64,000 bases of DNA from Medicago truncatula (lineage: Eukaryota; Streptophyta; Magnoliopsida; Fabales; Fabaceae), in assembly GCF_003473485.1 (NCBI RefSeq), contig NC_053046.1, positions 10,178,001 through 10,242,000 on the forward strand. The letters run 5' to 3'. Of this stretch, positions 12,385 to 25,272 are shown piece after piece. The position numbers and the translations under genes are program-made. Below the pieces are notes generated by a model, which saw only the letters and a program-made list of their open reading frames with translations, made no database searches and was not told the origin of the DNA. How positions within the stretch are numbered: the first letter of the stretch is position 1; each line of letters begins with the position of its first letter.

Positions 12385-14998
12385 ATGGCCGCCGCAGCAG
12401 CAGCAGCACGTCCCCTTGTCACAATCCAAACCCTAGAATCGGAAATGTCCACCGATTCACCAAACACCCTTCCAATCCCCGATGTCATGCGTGCTTCAAT
12501 CCGTCCTGACATCGTCAATTTCGTCCATTCCAACATTTCCAAAAACTCCCGACAGCCCTACGCTGTCAGCCGTAAAGCTGGCCACCAAACCTCAGCTGAA
12601 TCATGGGGTACTGGACGTGCTGTTTCACGTATTCCTCGTGTTGCTGGTGGTGGGACCCACCGTGCTGGTCAGGCTGCTTTTGGTAACATGTGTCGTGGTG
12701 GTAGAATGTTTGCTCCGACAAGGATCTGGAGGAAATGGCACAGGAAGATTAATGTTAATCAGAAACGTTATGCTGTTGTTTCAGCTATAGCAGCTTCTGC
12801 CATTCCTTCATTGGTTCTTGCTCGCGGTCATAGGATTGAGACTGTTCCAGAGTTTCCTCTTGTTGTTGGTGATGCTGCTGAAGGAGTAGAGAAAACTAAG
12901 GAGGCTATTAAGGTTTTGAAGCAGGTTGGTGCTTTTGCTGATGCTGAGAAGGCCAAGGATAGCCTTGGGATTCGACCCGGAAAGGGGAAGATGAGGAATA
13001 GGCGATATATATCACGCAAAGGACCCTTAATTGTTTATGGTACCGATGGGGCGAAGGCAGTGAAGGCTTTTAGGAATATTCCGGGTGTTGAGATTACTAA
13101 TGTGGAGAGGTTGAATCTGTTGAAGCTTGCACCGGGCGGGCATTTGGGTAGGTTTGTGATTTGGACTAAGTCGGCTTTTGAGAAATTGGATTCAATTTAT
13201 GGGACGTTCGATAAGGGTTCAGAGAAGAAGAAAGGGTATGTTTTGCCCAGGGCTAAGATGGTGAATTCTGATTTGACTAGGATTATTAATAGTGATGAGG
13301 TGCAGAGTGTTGTGAGACCGATTAAGAAGGATGTTAAGAGGGCTACGCTTAAGAAGAATCCTCTTAAGAATCTTAATGTTATGCTCCGGCTTAATCCTTA
13401 TGCCAAGACTGCTAAGAGGATGGCTTTGCTTGCTGAGGCTGAGAGGGTTAAGTCCAAGAAGGAGAAGTTTGACAAGAAGAGAAAGATTGTCTCTAAGGTG
13501 ATATTCATAATTATTATGGTGCTCAATTTTTGAATGTTATGTTATCTATACTAATTATACTACTTAGTTTGAGACGTGTAATCTGCTATTTAGACTAGTC
13601 CACATGCCTGCATAGCTTATTGTTTTGATTGTTTGATGTATATTTTTATGCATGTGCATGATCAATTTTATGTTGATTTGGTATTGTTCCTAGGATTCTG
13701 CCAAAGAAGAACTATGTGCTAGTTGCACTTTGATTTCAATTGTGATCTTGCTGATTTTCAGTACTCGTTTCTATTTAGATTGAGTGCTTTAATTAGGTTG
13801 TGTCTGCATACCTTGTATAAAAGTTGAGACTGATTTGTGAAGATAGGATGAGGATCTCAATTGCATGAAGAAAACCAAACTCTAATAATTTAGTAATTAG
13901 TATAAAGAACTTTGTTTTAAAGTTGTTTTTTGTAGTAATTCATAGTTTTTGATTTGCGTTTGTAGTGATTTGGTAATTAGATTTTGTTAACTTAATGTGT
14001 ACTTTAGGGTCTTTGCACTTGTATTGTCTTAAGTGCAAAGAAGCAAAGTATCTCACTTACTCATAACTTAAAACTAAATGTAATTAAAACTGATTAAAAA
14101 CCATTACAATCTCAAATCTAAATAAGCCTAAAATTATTCCAACCTAGATTAAAATAAAACGAAGTTCATCTTAAGTTATCAAAACTTGGATTCTCATCAT
14201 GCTCTTGAGGCCCGCATCAAGATACATACTTGTAAAACTTGGGTTCTGATCATGCTCTTGAGGCCCGCATCAAGATACATACTTGTTCGAGTGATCAATA
14301 TGAGTTTGTTAAGTTTGTTGAGATCAGTGAGCTCCTTGCATATTCTGATCTTTACTTCAATAGAGACTGATTTTCCGGGTTTACTCTACTATTTTATTGA
14401 ACAATCGGTATTAGCACACCCTTGATATTTATCATGCAATTAAGTATTTTTTAGCTGTAAGTGGATTTGATGGCAGCTTTGGTTAACTCCTGGGAATTCC
14501 AGTTATTAATTTAATTTGTTTGATTTTATTTCAAATTTAGACATTCAGTTAGATGAGTGGATGGGTTGATTTTTCGTGGAATAACGGATGACTTTTGGTT
14601 TTTGCTATTCCATATGTTCCCTGTTTGTTTCTGATTGTGTCTTTTTTGGTGTATTCCAATTTAGACCTTCAGCCGAGTGTACTTAGATGAGTGGATGAGT
14701 TTTTTTTTTTGTGGAATAATGGATGACTTTTGGTTTATGCAATTCCATATGTTCCCTGCTTTCTGATTGTGTTTCTTTTTTGCTGTATTGAGTATTTTGT
14801 TTTCGTTAATTGACAATCTTATTACCATTTATTTATTGTCTGAAGCTAACATTACTTTTCGTTGTGTTCCTATCACTCTTTCAGGAGGAAGCTTCTGCCA
14901 TCAAGGCTGCAGGGAAAGCTTGGTATAACACCATGGTCTCAGATTCTGATTATGCTGAATTTGACAACTTCTCTAAATGGCTTGGGGTTTCCCAGTAA
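12385..14998 (+). CDS. RPL4: 60S ribosomal protein L4 (uL4), complete, two exons
   Basis: Exons are 12385-13497 and 14885-14998, with a GT-AG intron of 1387 bp in phase 0; the product has 408 residues. The start is the ATG at 12385 ([15 protein letters not shown]). The open frame can be extended to a GTG at 12364, but that is not a plausible plant start. The conserved uL4 core is evident: [62 protein letters not shown] and [12 protein letters not shown] basic eukaryote-specific extension follows (residues about 310-371, Lys-rich). The second exon supplies the plant C-terminus, [17 protein letters not shown] through FSKWLGVSQ. The protein is part of the large cytosolic subunit, and its loop lines the exit tunnel. 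Length and sequence fit a functional gene. Confidence 0.97.
14181..14287 (+). repeat. Two-copy tandem repeat in the RPL4 intron (about 54-bp unit)
   Basis: The unit containing TCATGCTCTTGAGGCCCGCA, then AGATACATACTTGT, occurs twice head to tail with only two or three differences. It lies within the single L4 intron and is not part of any coding exon. Confidence 0.85.
14534..14783 (+). repeat. Two-copy tandem repeat in the RPL4 intron (about 122-bp unit)
   Basis: Each unit holds AATTTAGAC(A/C)TTCAG, GATGAGTGGATG, TGGATGACTTTTGGTTT and ATTCCATATGTTCCCTG in the same order. The first starts near 14534 and the second near 14660. The copies differ by a T-run expansion and scattered substitutions. 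The repeat ends about 100 bp before the 3' splice site. Confidence 0.8.
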
Positions 14999-16353
14999 AA
15001 TCCATTTATATGTTTGTCATAGTTTTTTTTTGTGTGGTTATCTGAACTAAATAATTTTGGTTTTTTGTTCTCCGGTTTAAGATTATTACACATTATGCAG
15101 ACAGCATGGAAATTTTGTTTTTGTTTTAGTGCAAACTGTTTGTTGCAGCTGAATAATCTAGCTTTTCTACTATTGATTTTATAATAATATGTTATATGCT
15201 TGTTTTTATATTTTGTTCTATGCTGTCTCCCGCCAAGTAAGGTATGCACCTGCCTATCTGCCTGTTAGTGTGTGTAAGTCTTGTGTAGTTTGGAATATTT
15301 ATATTGCTAAGAATCATAGTGAGTCACCACAATTTTAGCAAAAACTACACTTTGGGGCAGTGTTTGAATTCACTGTGGTGCTGTGTTTGCTCACTGCTAC
15401 ATATTGTAGTTGATATTTTCACGCTACAAGTGCATTTGAATGCGAGAAATGTTGATCAAGTGCCAAACCAAACATATAGAGTTTCTACAAAATCACTTTC
15501 ACTGATTTTGCAAAACCCACTGATTTTGACGTGTAATAAATTGTTTATGTCACTGTCTTCCAGTTCAAACTCTCTAGTTTGTGTAATAAATTGTTTGTGC
15601 AACTGTCATTGAATTCAAAATCTCTAGTTTGAGTCAACGCTTAACATTTGGATCCTCAACCTCATTTTGGATTGGTTTGCAGCTGTGGCTGCTGCCATGA
15701 CATTTCCTTACATGAGTTTCATTTTTAAAAGAAAATGAAGCCAGATATATGTTCAGCCGTAGTTTGGTTGCGTGAATATACTTTAGAGAAATGCGTTATG
15801 TATCGAGTTATAGTTGGGGTGTGGTTATGTTTGGTTGTTGTATGTTGAGCGTTGGATACATTTTTGCGATGTTTGTTTTTATTATTGTTTTATTGACTGG
15901 TCATGGAACTAGTAGCAATTTGATTGTTCAATCTCTATCAGCTGTTTTTAACATGAGTTGGTTCAGTTTTGAAAACAGATTTTGTAGGCTCAGTTTGTAA
16001 AACAGATTTTTCAGAGCACTTCAATGAATCTGATTCATGTAAGGCTCTCATTAACATCCAAAGAGTTGCCAAATAATTTAAAGGGTCATGTTAACCGGTG
16101 CTCCGGGGGACCTAGTTAACATTCCCTAATTAAGGAGTTAAGATCCTCTCCATTTATGTCCTTCTCCATTTCCTTCATTTGGAGAGATAAAGACACAATT
16201 TTGAAAAAAGTAAAAAATAATTAATGATGGTAGAACCCATTTAGTGATAGGACCCCTCCATATTTGAAAAGAAATGGACATCTCCATTACTATATATTTG
16301 GTGTATAAATGTCATCAATTTTAGAAATATGTGAGTTTATATATCATGTATTT
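14999..16353. other. RPL4 3' flank and intergenic DNA
   Basis: The 3' UTR of L4 probably occupies the first 200-300 bases, but no polyadenylation signal stands out. Near 16085-16130, GTTAACCGGTGCTCCGGGGG and CCTAGTTAAC form a remnant of the MITE family seen at 3551. Short ORFs at 15304-16000 do not resemble any protein I know. Confidence 0.4.
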
Positions 16354-16934
16354 AGGGGTGTTCGCAGCATGCGGTTTGGTTTCGTTTGGTTGATTTTTAA
16401 AAAGTTATCCAAACCAAACCAATGCGGTTTGGATTGGTTCGGTTTATCGCGAGATAAAAAAAATATTACATTAACTCTAATATTGCCAACTTGTTACAAA
16501 ATAAACATATGACATTTTATTTTGCTGTTTATATGATAAAATATTAGGTAAAATTTATATCAAAATAGGTAAAATTAAGAAGAAACATAAACATGAAACA
16601 AATTATTAGAAAGTAAAGGAAACAAATTCATCACTTGAAAGAGATGAAAATGAATTATAATCGAACCTGATGGTGCAACAATGAAAAAATCGAATCAAAA
16701 GAGATTCTTGAGTTATGTAATTGGGATAGTACATGTTTAAGTAATATTCATTTTGCGGTTTGGTTTGGTTTGGTTCGGTTGCTGAGATGCAAACCGCAAA
16801 TCGAACAAACCGCGCGGTTCAGTGCAAAAGTCATCCGAATTCATCCGAATCAAGTGCGGTTTTTTGTGGTTTCGGTTTGGATTGGTTTGGTTTGCGGTTT
16901 TTCTATTGGGTTGGTTCGGTTTTGAACACCCCTA
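16354..16934. mobile_element. Nonautonomous hAT-type element with 8-bp target duplication
   Basis: The ends are AGGGGTGTTCG and GAACACCCCTA, inverted with respect to each other. They are flanked by ATGTATTT at 16346-16353 and 16935-16942, the 8-bp target duplication expected of hAT transposons. Subterminal regions are made of short GGTTTGGTTCGGTT-like words in both orientations. The 581-bp body has no transposase frame. Confidence 0.8.
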
Positions 16935-16942
16935 ATGTATTT

Positions 16943-18223
16943 ACTTCAAAATTTGTTAAAAGCCTAGGCATGTTGAGGATCCACTAAAAACGGTGAGAAC
17001 TACTCTAATTAAAGTCATGTTGAAAGAAGACAGTCCAATGAGAGGTTTTTCTACATGTTACATGGAAAAGTTAACGATCAACCCAATCAAACTTTAGTTT
17101 GGACATCGTTTACCTTTAATCCAAAGGTCTGTAATGGGTTGTTAAATTAAGTCAATTGAGCTTTTTAGGGGTGAGTAGTGATATGATGGGTGGTTGGATA
17201 TCGTTTTTACCGTGGTCGTTTTTTAGAAGGAGTCTGTTTTAGGTGGTTACGTGTACTTTGGTGGGTGTTGTCCTCGGAGGTGTTTTTAGGATGTTTATTT
17301 CAGGTGTTTTGCCTATATACGATGCCTTTTGTTTGTATTCTTAATTTCACCGGTCTCTGTTCATTTTGAGTAAGGATCTGGTTGATTAATAAAATTTGTT
17401 CTTTCAAAGAAAAAGAAGTTAAGTGAGCTTTTCTCTCTCAACTCTGCATTGTTTTACTGCTTGATCAGCTTTAACTCAACAAAGTTTGAAAGAGAACTAA
17501 CTGAACCACGCGTCTTCTCATAGATCTTAAGTCTCAACTATACAATTACAACCTTATCCATTCAATTTAATTTGAAGTTTATATTTTAAACCACGAAATG
17601 GAAATTTATACTAGTATATAACTTAAAGAATCCTACGGTGTAATTTAGCCTTTATTGATTAACAAGCTAATGTCCAATTGAAGCTATTATTTTAACTAAA
17701 AAGAAACTCAATACAATACCCACACCAAAAATCGCAGCAATAAAAGCAAACCCATCAAAAATACTCCTAGATTTAGGATTTAGGATTCTTCAATGCAGAG
17801 CACGTATTGAGAATGAGGATTTGTGATTTAATTTGAATTAGCATGAACACCAGTGTCAATTACGGGCTAGAGTTTCATCATCGAGAATATTGTAAAGTAT
17901 TAAGTGTCAGTTAAAGTCCAACATTAAATAAAAGAGTAGAGGTTGAACAACAAATAAGTGGAAAAAAAAACTCATATACTTTAACCTTAAAATATAGGAT
18001 GTATATGTGATATCATTCTTATTTGTGTGTTTGCTCTTTCTCCAAGGTGTTGATTGTGTGTTTGCTGCCCAAGAAGGGCATATGGTAGTATCATATCTCA
18101 CTTCAACAATGCGGGGGAGTGGGAGTGATTCTTGGTCATGGATTTTGGTTGGGGGAGCTAGGGTGTCAAGTGTGAGCTAAAATTTCACGTGTATGCAAGA
18201 TTATATGTTGAGTAACACATAAG
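16943..18223. other. Intergenic DNA, possible LINE 3' end and LTR fragment
   Basis: 17160-17410 is a G/T-rich stretch ending near GATTAATAAAATTTG, the look of the 3' end of a LINE, but no coding trace supports this. 17900-18120 (GTTAAAGTCCAACATTAAAT...CCCAAGAAGGGCATATGG) may be a piece of an LTR. No gene is visible. Confidence 0.25.
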
Positions 18224-21200
18224 TGTGATGACCCATATATCTAATGTCTTAAGACTTTGGGTGAAGATATGATGTCAATTGTAACAGTTTGTTTTTCGCT
18301 AGAATTATTTTAATTATTTATTATGTGTTTATATGTGTTTGTATGTGATTATTTATATCGATGTGTATTTTTTTCGGGATTAGTGGATTTTGGCCTGAGA
18401 AGAGTATTTTAGTCATTTTAGGCTCAGAGGCATCTTGGTCATTTGACGAGCAAGGGTAAAATAGTCATTTTAATTAAGAGGGTTATTTTTGGTGTTTTAG
18501 TGGGAATAATTATTTTTACTAAGTTACTAGTGAGTTGGAGTAATTATTTAGATACGGCAATTATTCCTTATTTAACGGTTTAAGTAAGTAGTAACATTGG
18601 TGAATTAGTTGGTAAAAATATCGAGTCCATTAAGACAATTAGAGACCTATCCCAATTAAAGGTGGTATATAAGCATAACTCTTGTGAGAATTAGGTTAAG
18701 CTTTCATTATTCATTTCACAAAAATATAAGAGGTAGAGAGAGAAAGTGAATCCAGAGGATATAAGAGGAGTTAGAGAAAGAGAGCTTGGGGTTTGAAGAG
18801 CTAAGAGTTAAATGGAAGCCAAAGTTAGGATTCTTCAAGACTAGAGGTTAGGGGGGTGGTTTCCTTTTCATAATTAAGCTATAATCTCCTATTTTCAATT
18901 ATGCGAATAAATGCTTATTTGTGAATTGTGACTTTTGTGAATTTTAATGTCAATTTTTGTGCTCCTTATTTAATGATAAATTTGGGTATGTTAATTTGAT
19001 GTTAAGTTTGTTGTTGTTGTTGATTTTCCATGGTTGAAGTATGCTAATATGAACCTTTGTGAGTTTTGCTTAATTTGGTGAAAAATGATGTTGTTGTTGA
19101 TTGTTAATGAAATCATGTTTATATGATGAGATTGTTGTTGGTGTTGATTCATGCCTTGGGTATCACTAATTGTGTTGTTGTGATTTAAGTTGTTGTTTGG
19201 GGAAAAACTTGGGTGTTGATTGAAAAATCCTTTTAAGTGTTTTTGAAAAATATGTGATTATGAGAGGTTTTGAGTGAGTTGTTTTGGGATGGGAGAAACT
19301 TGATTTTTCTGATAGAATGTGATAGTTCTAAGTGTAAGGAGCGCGTAGGCGAAAGCGGAATTAGAATCAGATTACCAGTTTGAATTTTACGCGCGAAATG
19401 AGAAAATTTAAAAACCTGTATTGTCTGAAACTCGCCCAACGAGTGAGATATATGCCACGGTGAGTTGGTGCAGAACAAAACATGTTGTTTTGTACTTTTA
19501 GAGCGTTTGTGGTCGTTCCAGACATCCGTAAATGATTCTTTTGATGTATTTAATTGTTGTAAAGCTTTCTAAACATTTGGAAACATCAAATAAATTAGAT
19601 TGAACATGGTTTTGGGAATCGAACCAAACTTTTTGAACAATGTTCAAGAATGCATGATTTTTCAAAACTTGTCTTTCTTAATGGAAAAGGGTAAGGTTCG
19701 GGTTGTTTAATGTAACCTTGATTTATAAAAAAATGTTTTGGGTGGTATTCATGAGCTTTAACATGATTTTACTTTGAAAATTGGAATTATTTTGAAAAGT
19801 GATAAAGTGGGACGAACTTTGTGAAATTATGGAATCAATTGGAATTGGCCTATGATGCCTATATGCATAAGCTACTATGATCATGTGTGAGTAGTGTATA
19901 TGCTTGGTTGAGATGTTTGATTATGTTTACCTTGTTTTGTTGAAATACTTAGAAAACGTAGAAAGTGGTGAAAATAGACGAACGTTGTTAAAATGTGGTT
20001 TCATTACCGGATAACAAATGATTTTACCTTCATATTAATATGATAGTATAAGAATGAATAAATGAAGATTGGGTGTTAAAATGATGAATATCATAATGTG
20101 GTAGTTGTCTGTGTTTTATGTAAAATGTGATTGTTAATATGTGTTGTTTCCTTGAGGTGTTGGTTGTTGATGATTCTTCTTTGGTGATTTTAACTTGATG
20201 ATTTGGTGATGACTCTTGTTGAATTATGACTCGTGAATTATGAAGCGAATGTGTTTCTTTTTTATAATGACTATTTGATGAATGTTTGGTGATAAATATG
20301 ATTATGTTGATGATGATTATAATGATGGTTAATGATGATTATGATGATGATTTATTTTTTGTTGTGAAGTCTTACATGCAAAATGACGATGTTATTGATG
20401 ATGAATGCATGTATAAAAAATGAAGACGAAAATGATGACGAATTGTATGTTGAACGTATGCATTGTTGAGTCATATGTTCATGCATTCATAAGTAGGATA
20501 TTTATATCTAATGAAGACGACTAGGATATTTAAATCCAACGAAGACGACCGAATACTTTGTAATCAAAATGACAACCGGCACCACATGCATATAGAGTCG
20601 TGTATAGAGCGCATTGCATACATTCGAGTCTATGAAAATATGTGCTTTGGTGAATTATATGAATCATTTGAATATGTGCTTGGTGAACCTTGGTGATTTA
20701 TGTGCATTGGTGAACTTGGTGAAATTTGGTAAACATGTGAAGATGTGTACTTGAGGATGTTTGTTATTCTTGGTGATACTTGTACACGTGATTTTAATTG
20801 ATGATGTTTATTTTGGTGAAAATAATGAAGTATGAATTATATGTATGTGATTTAGTGATTCTTTGGTGACAACGATTTCCTTGCTTATACTTTTGAAAAG
20901 ATGAATCATATTTGTTGACTTGATTAGGCAAGAGTTTATGTGACATATATGATTGGTGTGAATTAGATGATTTGTATGTATTAGGATAATATGAACTTTA
21001 TGTAAAATGAATAGGGTGGCATGTTAGGATGATAATTCCTAAATGATGAGATTGGTGTAGTTTGATTATTAGGCTAAACAGGGAATGAGGTGAGAAATTC
21101 TTACGTGGATTGGTGTTGTTAGGTGATAAACTTGTGATGATAATGTCAATTAAGAATTAATATATGTTGATATGATATGATAAAGGAGAGATAATATCCA

Positions 21201-21712
21201 TGTGGAATTAGTATTCTATGAATGTTGAGTATGTATATGTGCTATGCATGAATCTTTGAATGTTTATGTTTGATTATACTTTAATTATAGAATGTGGCTA
21301 ACCCAGTGGTCGTTCGGTTGACCGCCTGCCTTATTCTTATGAATAGTAGACGACGTGCATGAGTAGTTTTCTTTGCTTGGTGAGTTGTTGAGATTTTATA
21401 CTTGGGGTAAGTTAGCTTAAGGGTGTCAGTTTGTCATTTATACTTTATGACTTGTTGAGATTTTTATCACTCAGTATGTTGAGTTAAGATTTTATATTTG
21501 GAGATTTATTATGGAGTTGTATTTTGATTATGTGACATGGTTACGTGAAGATGTTTTATTTAGCTGCTGATGTGATGATGTTATTATTCCGCTGCAATGT
21601 TTTGATGAAATTATTTTTGTATGATGAACTTATAGAATAAATAACATCTAAATCCTTGACATGATTTGTATTATTTGTGTGATTTATCGCTTTAAGGATT
21701 TATGATGTTACA
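18224..21712 (+). mobile_element. Long solo-LTR-like block (about 3.5 kb), Ty3-gypsy suspected
   Basis: It begins TGTGATGACCC and ends GATGTTACA. It contains a TATA-like GGTATATAAGC near 18665 followed by a purine-rich leader (AGAGGTAGAGAGAGAAAG). Long TGATGA/GTTGTTG-rich noncoding stretches follow at 18990-20420. These traits fit the very long LTRs of Tekay/Del-type chromoviruses. The flanking five bases (ATAAG and TCAAC) do not match, so the ends may be misplaced or recombined. It has no protein frame, and no gag or pol is present nearby. Confidence 0.45.
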
Positions 21713-21904
21713 TCAACCTCATTTGTGTGGTTGCTATTAGTATAAAATGATGTTACAAATCAATGTAGACTTCCATGGAAGTCACAACATTATGATGATT
21801 CATTGTTTATTTTGTTAGTTTTTGGGTGTCATTTGATGATTCACTCACCGACGCATAACACCCACGCGCCGCCCTCTGAACTATTCATTCTAAATTATTC
21901 AAGT

Positions 21905-22692
21905 GTTTTTAATCTATATACATAAAAACTCTTTGTTTATTTAGAAGAAGAAAAAACTCTGCGTTTTTTGGTTTTTTCTTGGTGATAAAAAACTCTTTGT
22001 TTAAATGGTTGTTGTTCATGTTGTCTGTATGAATTTATGATGAAAAATTTAACTTGTTTAACTTATCATTAGACTAATATATTGTTGTTGGTTGATTGTT
22101 TAACTTTTTATTTGACAAATAAAATTTATTTAGTCCAAAAGAGAAATCAATGCATTTATTATAACATAATTTATGGTATTAAATTTTATAGTATAATTGT
22201 ACCCAAAAAAATTATAACGTAATTTTCTTATTGTTGTATTTAACATTTTGATTTATAAAGACTTAAAGAATGATATGTTAAATTGAAGTAGACTTCACCA
22301 TTCATAATAATCTCTCAAATCCTTCAACATACAAAAAGAAGCATTGTTTGAAAGCTATAACGTTGATTGACTTTCTTTGAGATATTGTATCCGATTATCA
22401 ACATTATTATACTCGAAGACAACAACTTCTTTAATGGGATAAGTTCTCAATGCATGATTGAGCTTTCTTATTTTTTACGGTAAGGTCGACCATTTTGCTT
22501 TACCACCCTTCTTCTGTTAAATCATTTTCATTAGGATAAAATTCACTTTGTCTGAAAGTATAATATGCTCTGAAGAAATGACATTGAAACAAAAAGATAT
22601 GCAAAAAATAAAGAAAGCAAAAATATTAATTTAAGCAAAACAGATCTTCAATTGCACTAAATCAATAATGTTGTAAAACATCATTGTTATAA
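21905..22692 (+). repeat. Repeat family R1, copy A
   Basis: It starts at TCTATATACATAAAAACTCT and carries TTAACTTGTTTAACTTATCA, ATAATTGTACCC, GAGATATTGTATCC and ATGCATGATTGAGC. The same blocks recur in the same order at 30150-30860 (copy B) and, truncated, at 31545-31907 (copy C). The TC start followed by an AT tract is compatible with a Helitron 5' end, but no matching 3' hairpin follows directly. The copy stops where the Helitron-like sequence at 22700 begins. Confidence 0.7.
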
Positions 22693-22699
22693 TACTATC

Positions 22700-25272
22700 T
22701 ATCTATCTATATATACATGTATTCTAACCTACATTTTGCTTATGTGTCACCTCACCAATGCCTCCCTTTCTAATTATTTCTTTACATGTATTCTCTCTCA
22801 TTCTAAGCTACACTTTGCTTATGTGTCACTTCACAAATGCCCCCTTTCATGTACAATAATTTTAATTCTTTACTCACTCATTCTATGCTAGGTTCTCCAT
22901 TATTTTTCTTCTAATCACATTTTGCATCCACTTTTCCTATTACTAAGTAACCGTTACCCACTCTTCCATTTTCTCTTAATTAATTAGTAACAGCCATCAC
23001 ACGAAAAATGTTAATGTTCTTCAACGTTTTTTTTTATGTCCCTTCACTATTTCTTCTTCCGTTTGTTTCCATTTTTTTGTTATATATTTTACATTAGTTT
23101 CATCCATCTTCATCTATATATTTGTTCTTCTAACAGGTTTTAGCTTTATAAAATGGGTATTGTTTCTTCAAAACCGGATTTGCATATGTTTTGGAGATAG
23201 AAGAGGGTATTGCTGAAAGGTCACCTCTTATATGAACACACAATTGTCTTTATAATATGATAATAATCGCTCATTTTCTCTTCTTTTGCAATTTGATGAG
23301 TTTTTATATTAGTCACACATTTTTTATCTTACAAGTCATTCCACTAAAATTATATCTATAATCTCTCAATCTCATCACTTACTCTTGAACTAGGTGAAAA
23401 ATATTGTTTGTATGCTTTCTTCTTTTGGTACATGTAACTTATTTAATTTCATCGGTTATACTCATGTTAATTACTTCGATCTCATCCCTTATCATGTTAA
23501 TTATTTTACAATTTAATCAGTTGTTATATTAGTCACGTATTTTTTGCTTTCTTCTTTATCTTTTGACAGGTACCAACTCCTTTGGTTATTATATTATATA
23601 TTTTCCTCTGATTATTGTGTTAAGCTTAAGCTTTTGTTCCATTTTAGGTTGAGTTGCCTCTCATGCAGGGGCGGATCTGAGATGAAATTATCATTGTGAC
23701 TAATTATTTAAGCAAAGTAAATTACGCTTAAAATAACAAATATTGTTTATATTTTAGTGGAATTTAACCTTTTCTAATTGCAACTTCAATAATATTATAT
23801 AAAATATTTTAAATGAATGGTCAATTCAAAATAAAAAAACCCTCTCCAAAAAGGTATCCTTTATATATATTTATTATTGATTACGTATGAGGTATTCCTT
23901 TATATATGTTTATTGATTACGTAACAATTGCTAAGATTTGAACCTAAGACAATAAGTTAGAAAAACACACACTTTACCATCAAATTAAGGCATCATATGT
24001 GATTATATTTTTAAATTGAACATAAATGATATAAAATTTGGACTTGAAAATAAAAAATAAATAAAAAATAAAAAGAATTGGTTCAGCTGGTGTGGCAATA
24101 GCCACACCTAGCCTTGAAGGGATCCGCCCATGCTCGCATGACACTTTTATATAAGCATATAAGGACCGGTTCTTTATAACAATTTTTTGTTCTTATTTGT
24201 TGAGACGTGTGTTCTTTTTCTTTCTTTTTTTGGTGTGTTGAGATATGAGTTTTATAACTGGATGGACAAGTTGCAAAAGTAACAAAGACAATTAATACTT
24301 TTCTTTGTTATACTATCTATAACATGGGCCTCATACCCTCTTTTGTATAAAAAAAAAAAAATTAAATGTAGGATAATTGAGGATATTTAGTGCAAAATAA
24401 TTTCTTTTCGCACCATTTTTATTTGGTTCGGATTATGAAATTTAAAATGTTGGTAGAGTGTTGTATGACATTTTTAACATGTTTTTTTTTATTATATGAT
24501 CCTCAATATTATGGATGGAAAATAATCTCTTGGTGCAATAAAGTGAAATCACCCATGATGTAAATCACAAATTACATCTAAACTCCCGTAGAAAAAGAGT
24601 TTCATCTAAACTCACTTAAAAAAAAGCTATATCAAAATTTCTAATCTAAAGACATGATATCTGCTGTGTCTAAAGTTACATCTAAAGTCACTCAAAATCT
24701 AAAGACACTTTACAATATCAGAGTTTAATATTTCACAAATGGGAATGAGAGAGAAGATAAGGTCTTCAAAGTTCTTTATACCATAAATGATGTTCAACAA
24801 TATACAAAATAACTTAAACTCAATTCTTAAGTTTAGTAAATAATAGACTAAGCAACAAATAGAAAATTGAAGTGTAGGTTTAGCCATTTTTATATCTGTA
24901 ATATGGTCTTAAGGACTACTAAAATTACTATTATAATGCAATTAGTTATTATTAAAAGGTTCTAACAAAAAAATTAAGTAAATCCAAAGTCTTTAATATT
25001 TTAGGGCAATACTCTTAAATAGGTCTTTGAAATTATGAAAGTTTTAAAAGATCCTCGACTTTACAAAAAATATTGCACAAATTTGTCAAAGTTGTTAAAG
25101 TTCTTAGATGATTGTGTTATTGGACCTTAAAAAACTATATTAGTCGTCCCTAAAACATGTTTAATCACTAAACGATGTATGTGATTATACCTTACAAAAT
25201 TATTATTTTCTCATATGTAAAATTTCTAAGAATGTATTCAAATCAAACCCGTACGCACGGGTAATATACCTA
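22700..25272 (+). mobile_element. Helitron-like element 1 (5' motif to degenerate 3' hairpin)
   Basis: The left part reads CTATATATACATGTATTCTA and includes an internal repeat of TTTGCTTATGTGTCAC about 90 bp on. The right side has the hairpin CCCGT-ACGC-ACGGG at 25248-25261 followed by TAATATACCTA, a worn version of a Helitron 3' end; the final CTAG is lost. A hAT element at 23666-24132 sits inside. No Rep/helicase frame exists, so any Helitron here is nonautonomous. Confidence 0.5.
23666..24132. mobile_element. Nonautonomous hAT element nested in the Helitron-like unit
   Basis: The ends are CAGGGGCGGATCT and GGGATCCGCCCATG, an imperfect inverted repeat matching the CAGGGGCGG ends of plant hAT MITEs. 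They are flanked by CTCTCATG (23658-23665) and CTCGCATG (24133-24140), a 7/8 match as an 8-bp target duplication. The interior includes GTGGCAATAGCCACACC near the right end and no transposase. Confidence 0.75.

Noticed and set aside
12482-12790. 102-codon ORF inside RPL4
   Set aside because: Out-of-frame shadow of the conserved L4 coding exon.
16760-16987. ORF encoding W/G/F-rich peptide
   Set aside because: Produced by GGTTTGG-type subterminal repeats of the hAT-like element and crossing its right end.
20280-20420. Coding repeat in TGATGA-rich stretch
   Set aside because: Low-complexity sequence within an LTR-like block; all frames are short or broken.
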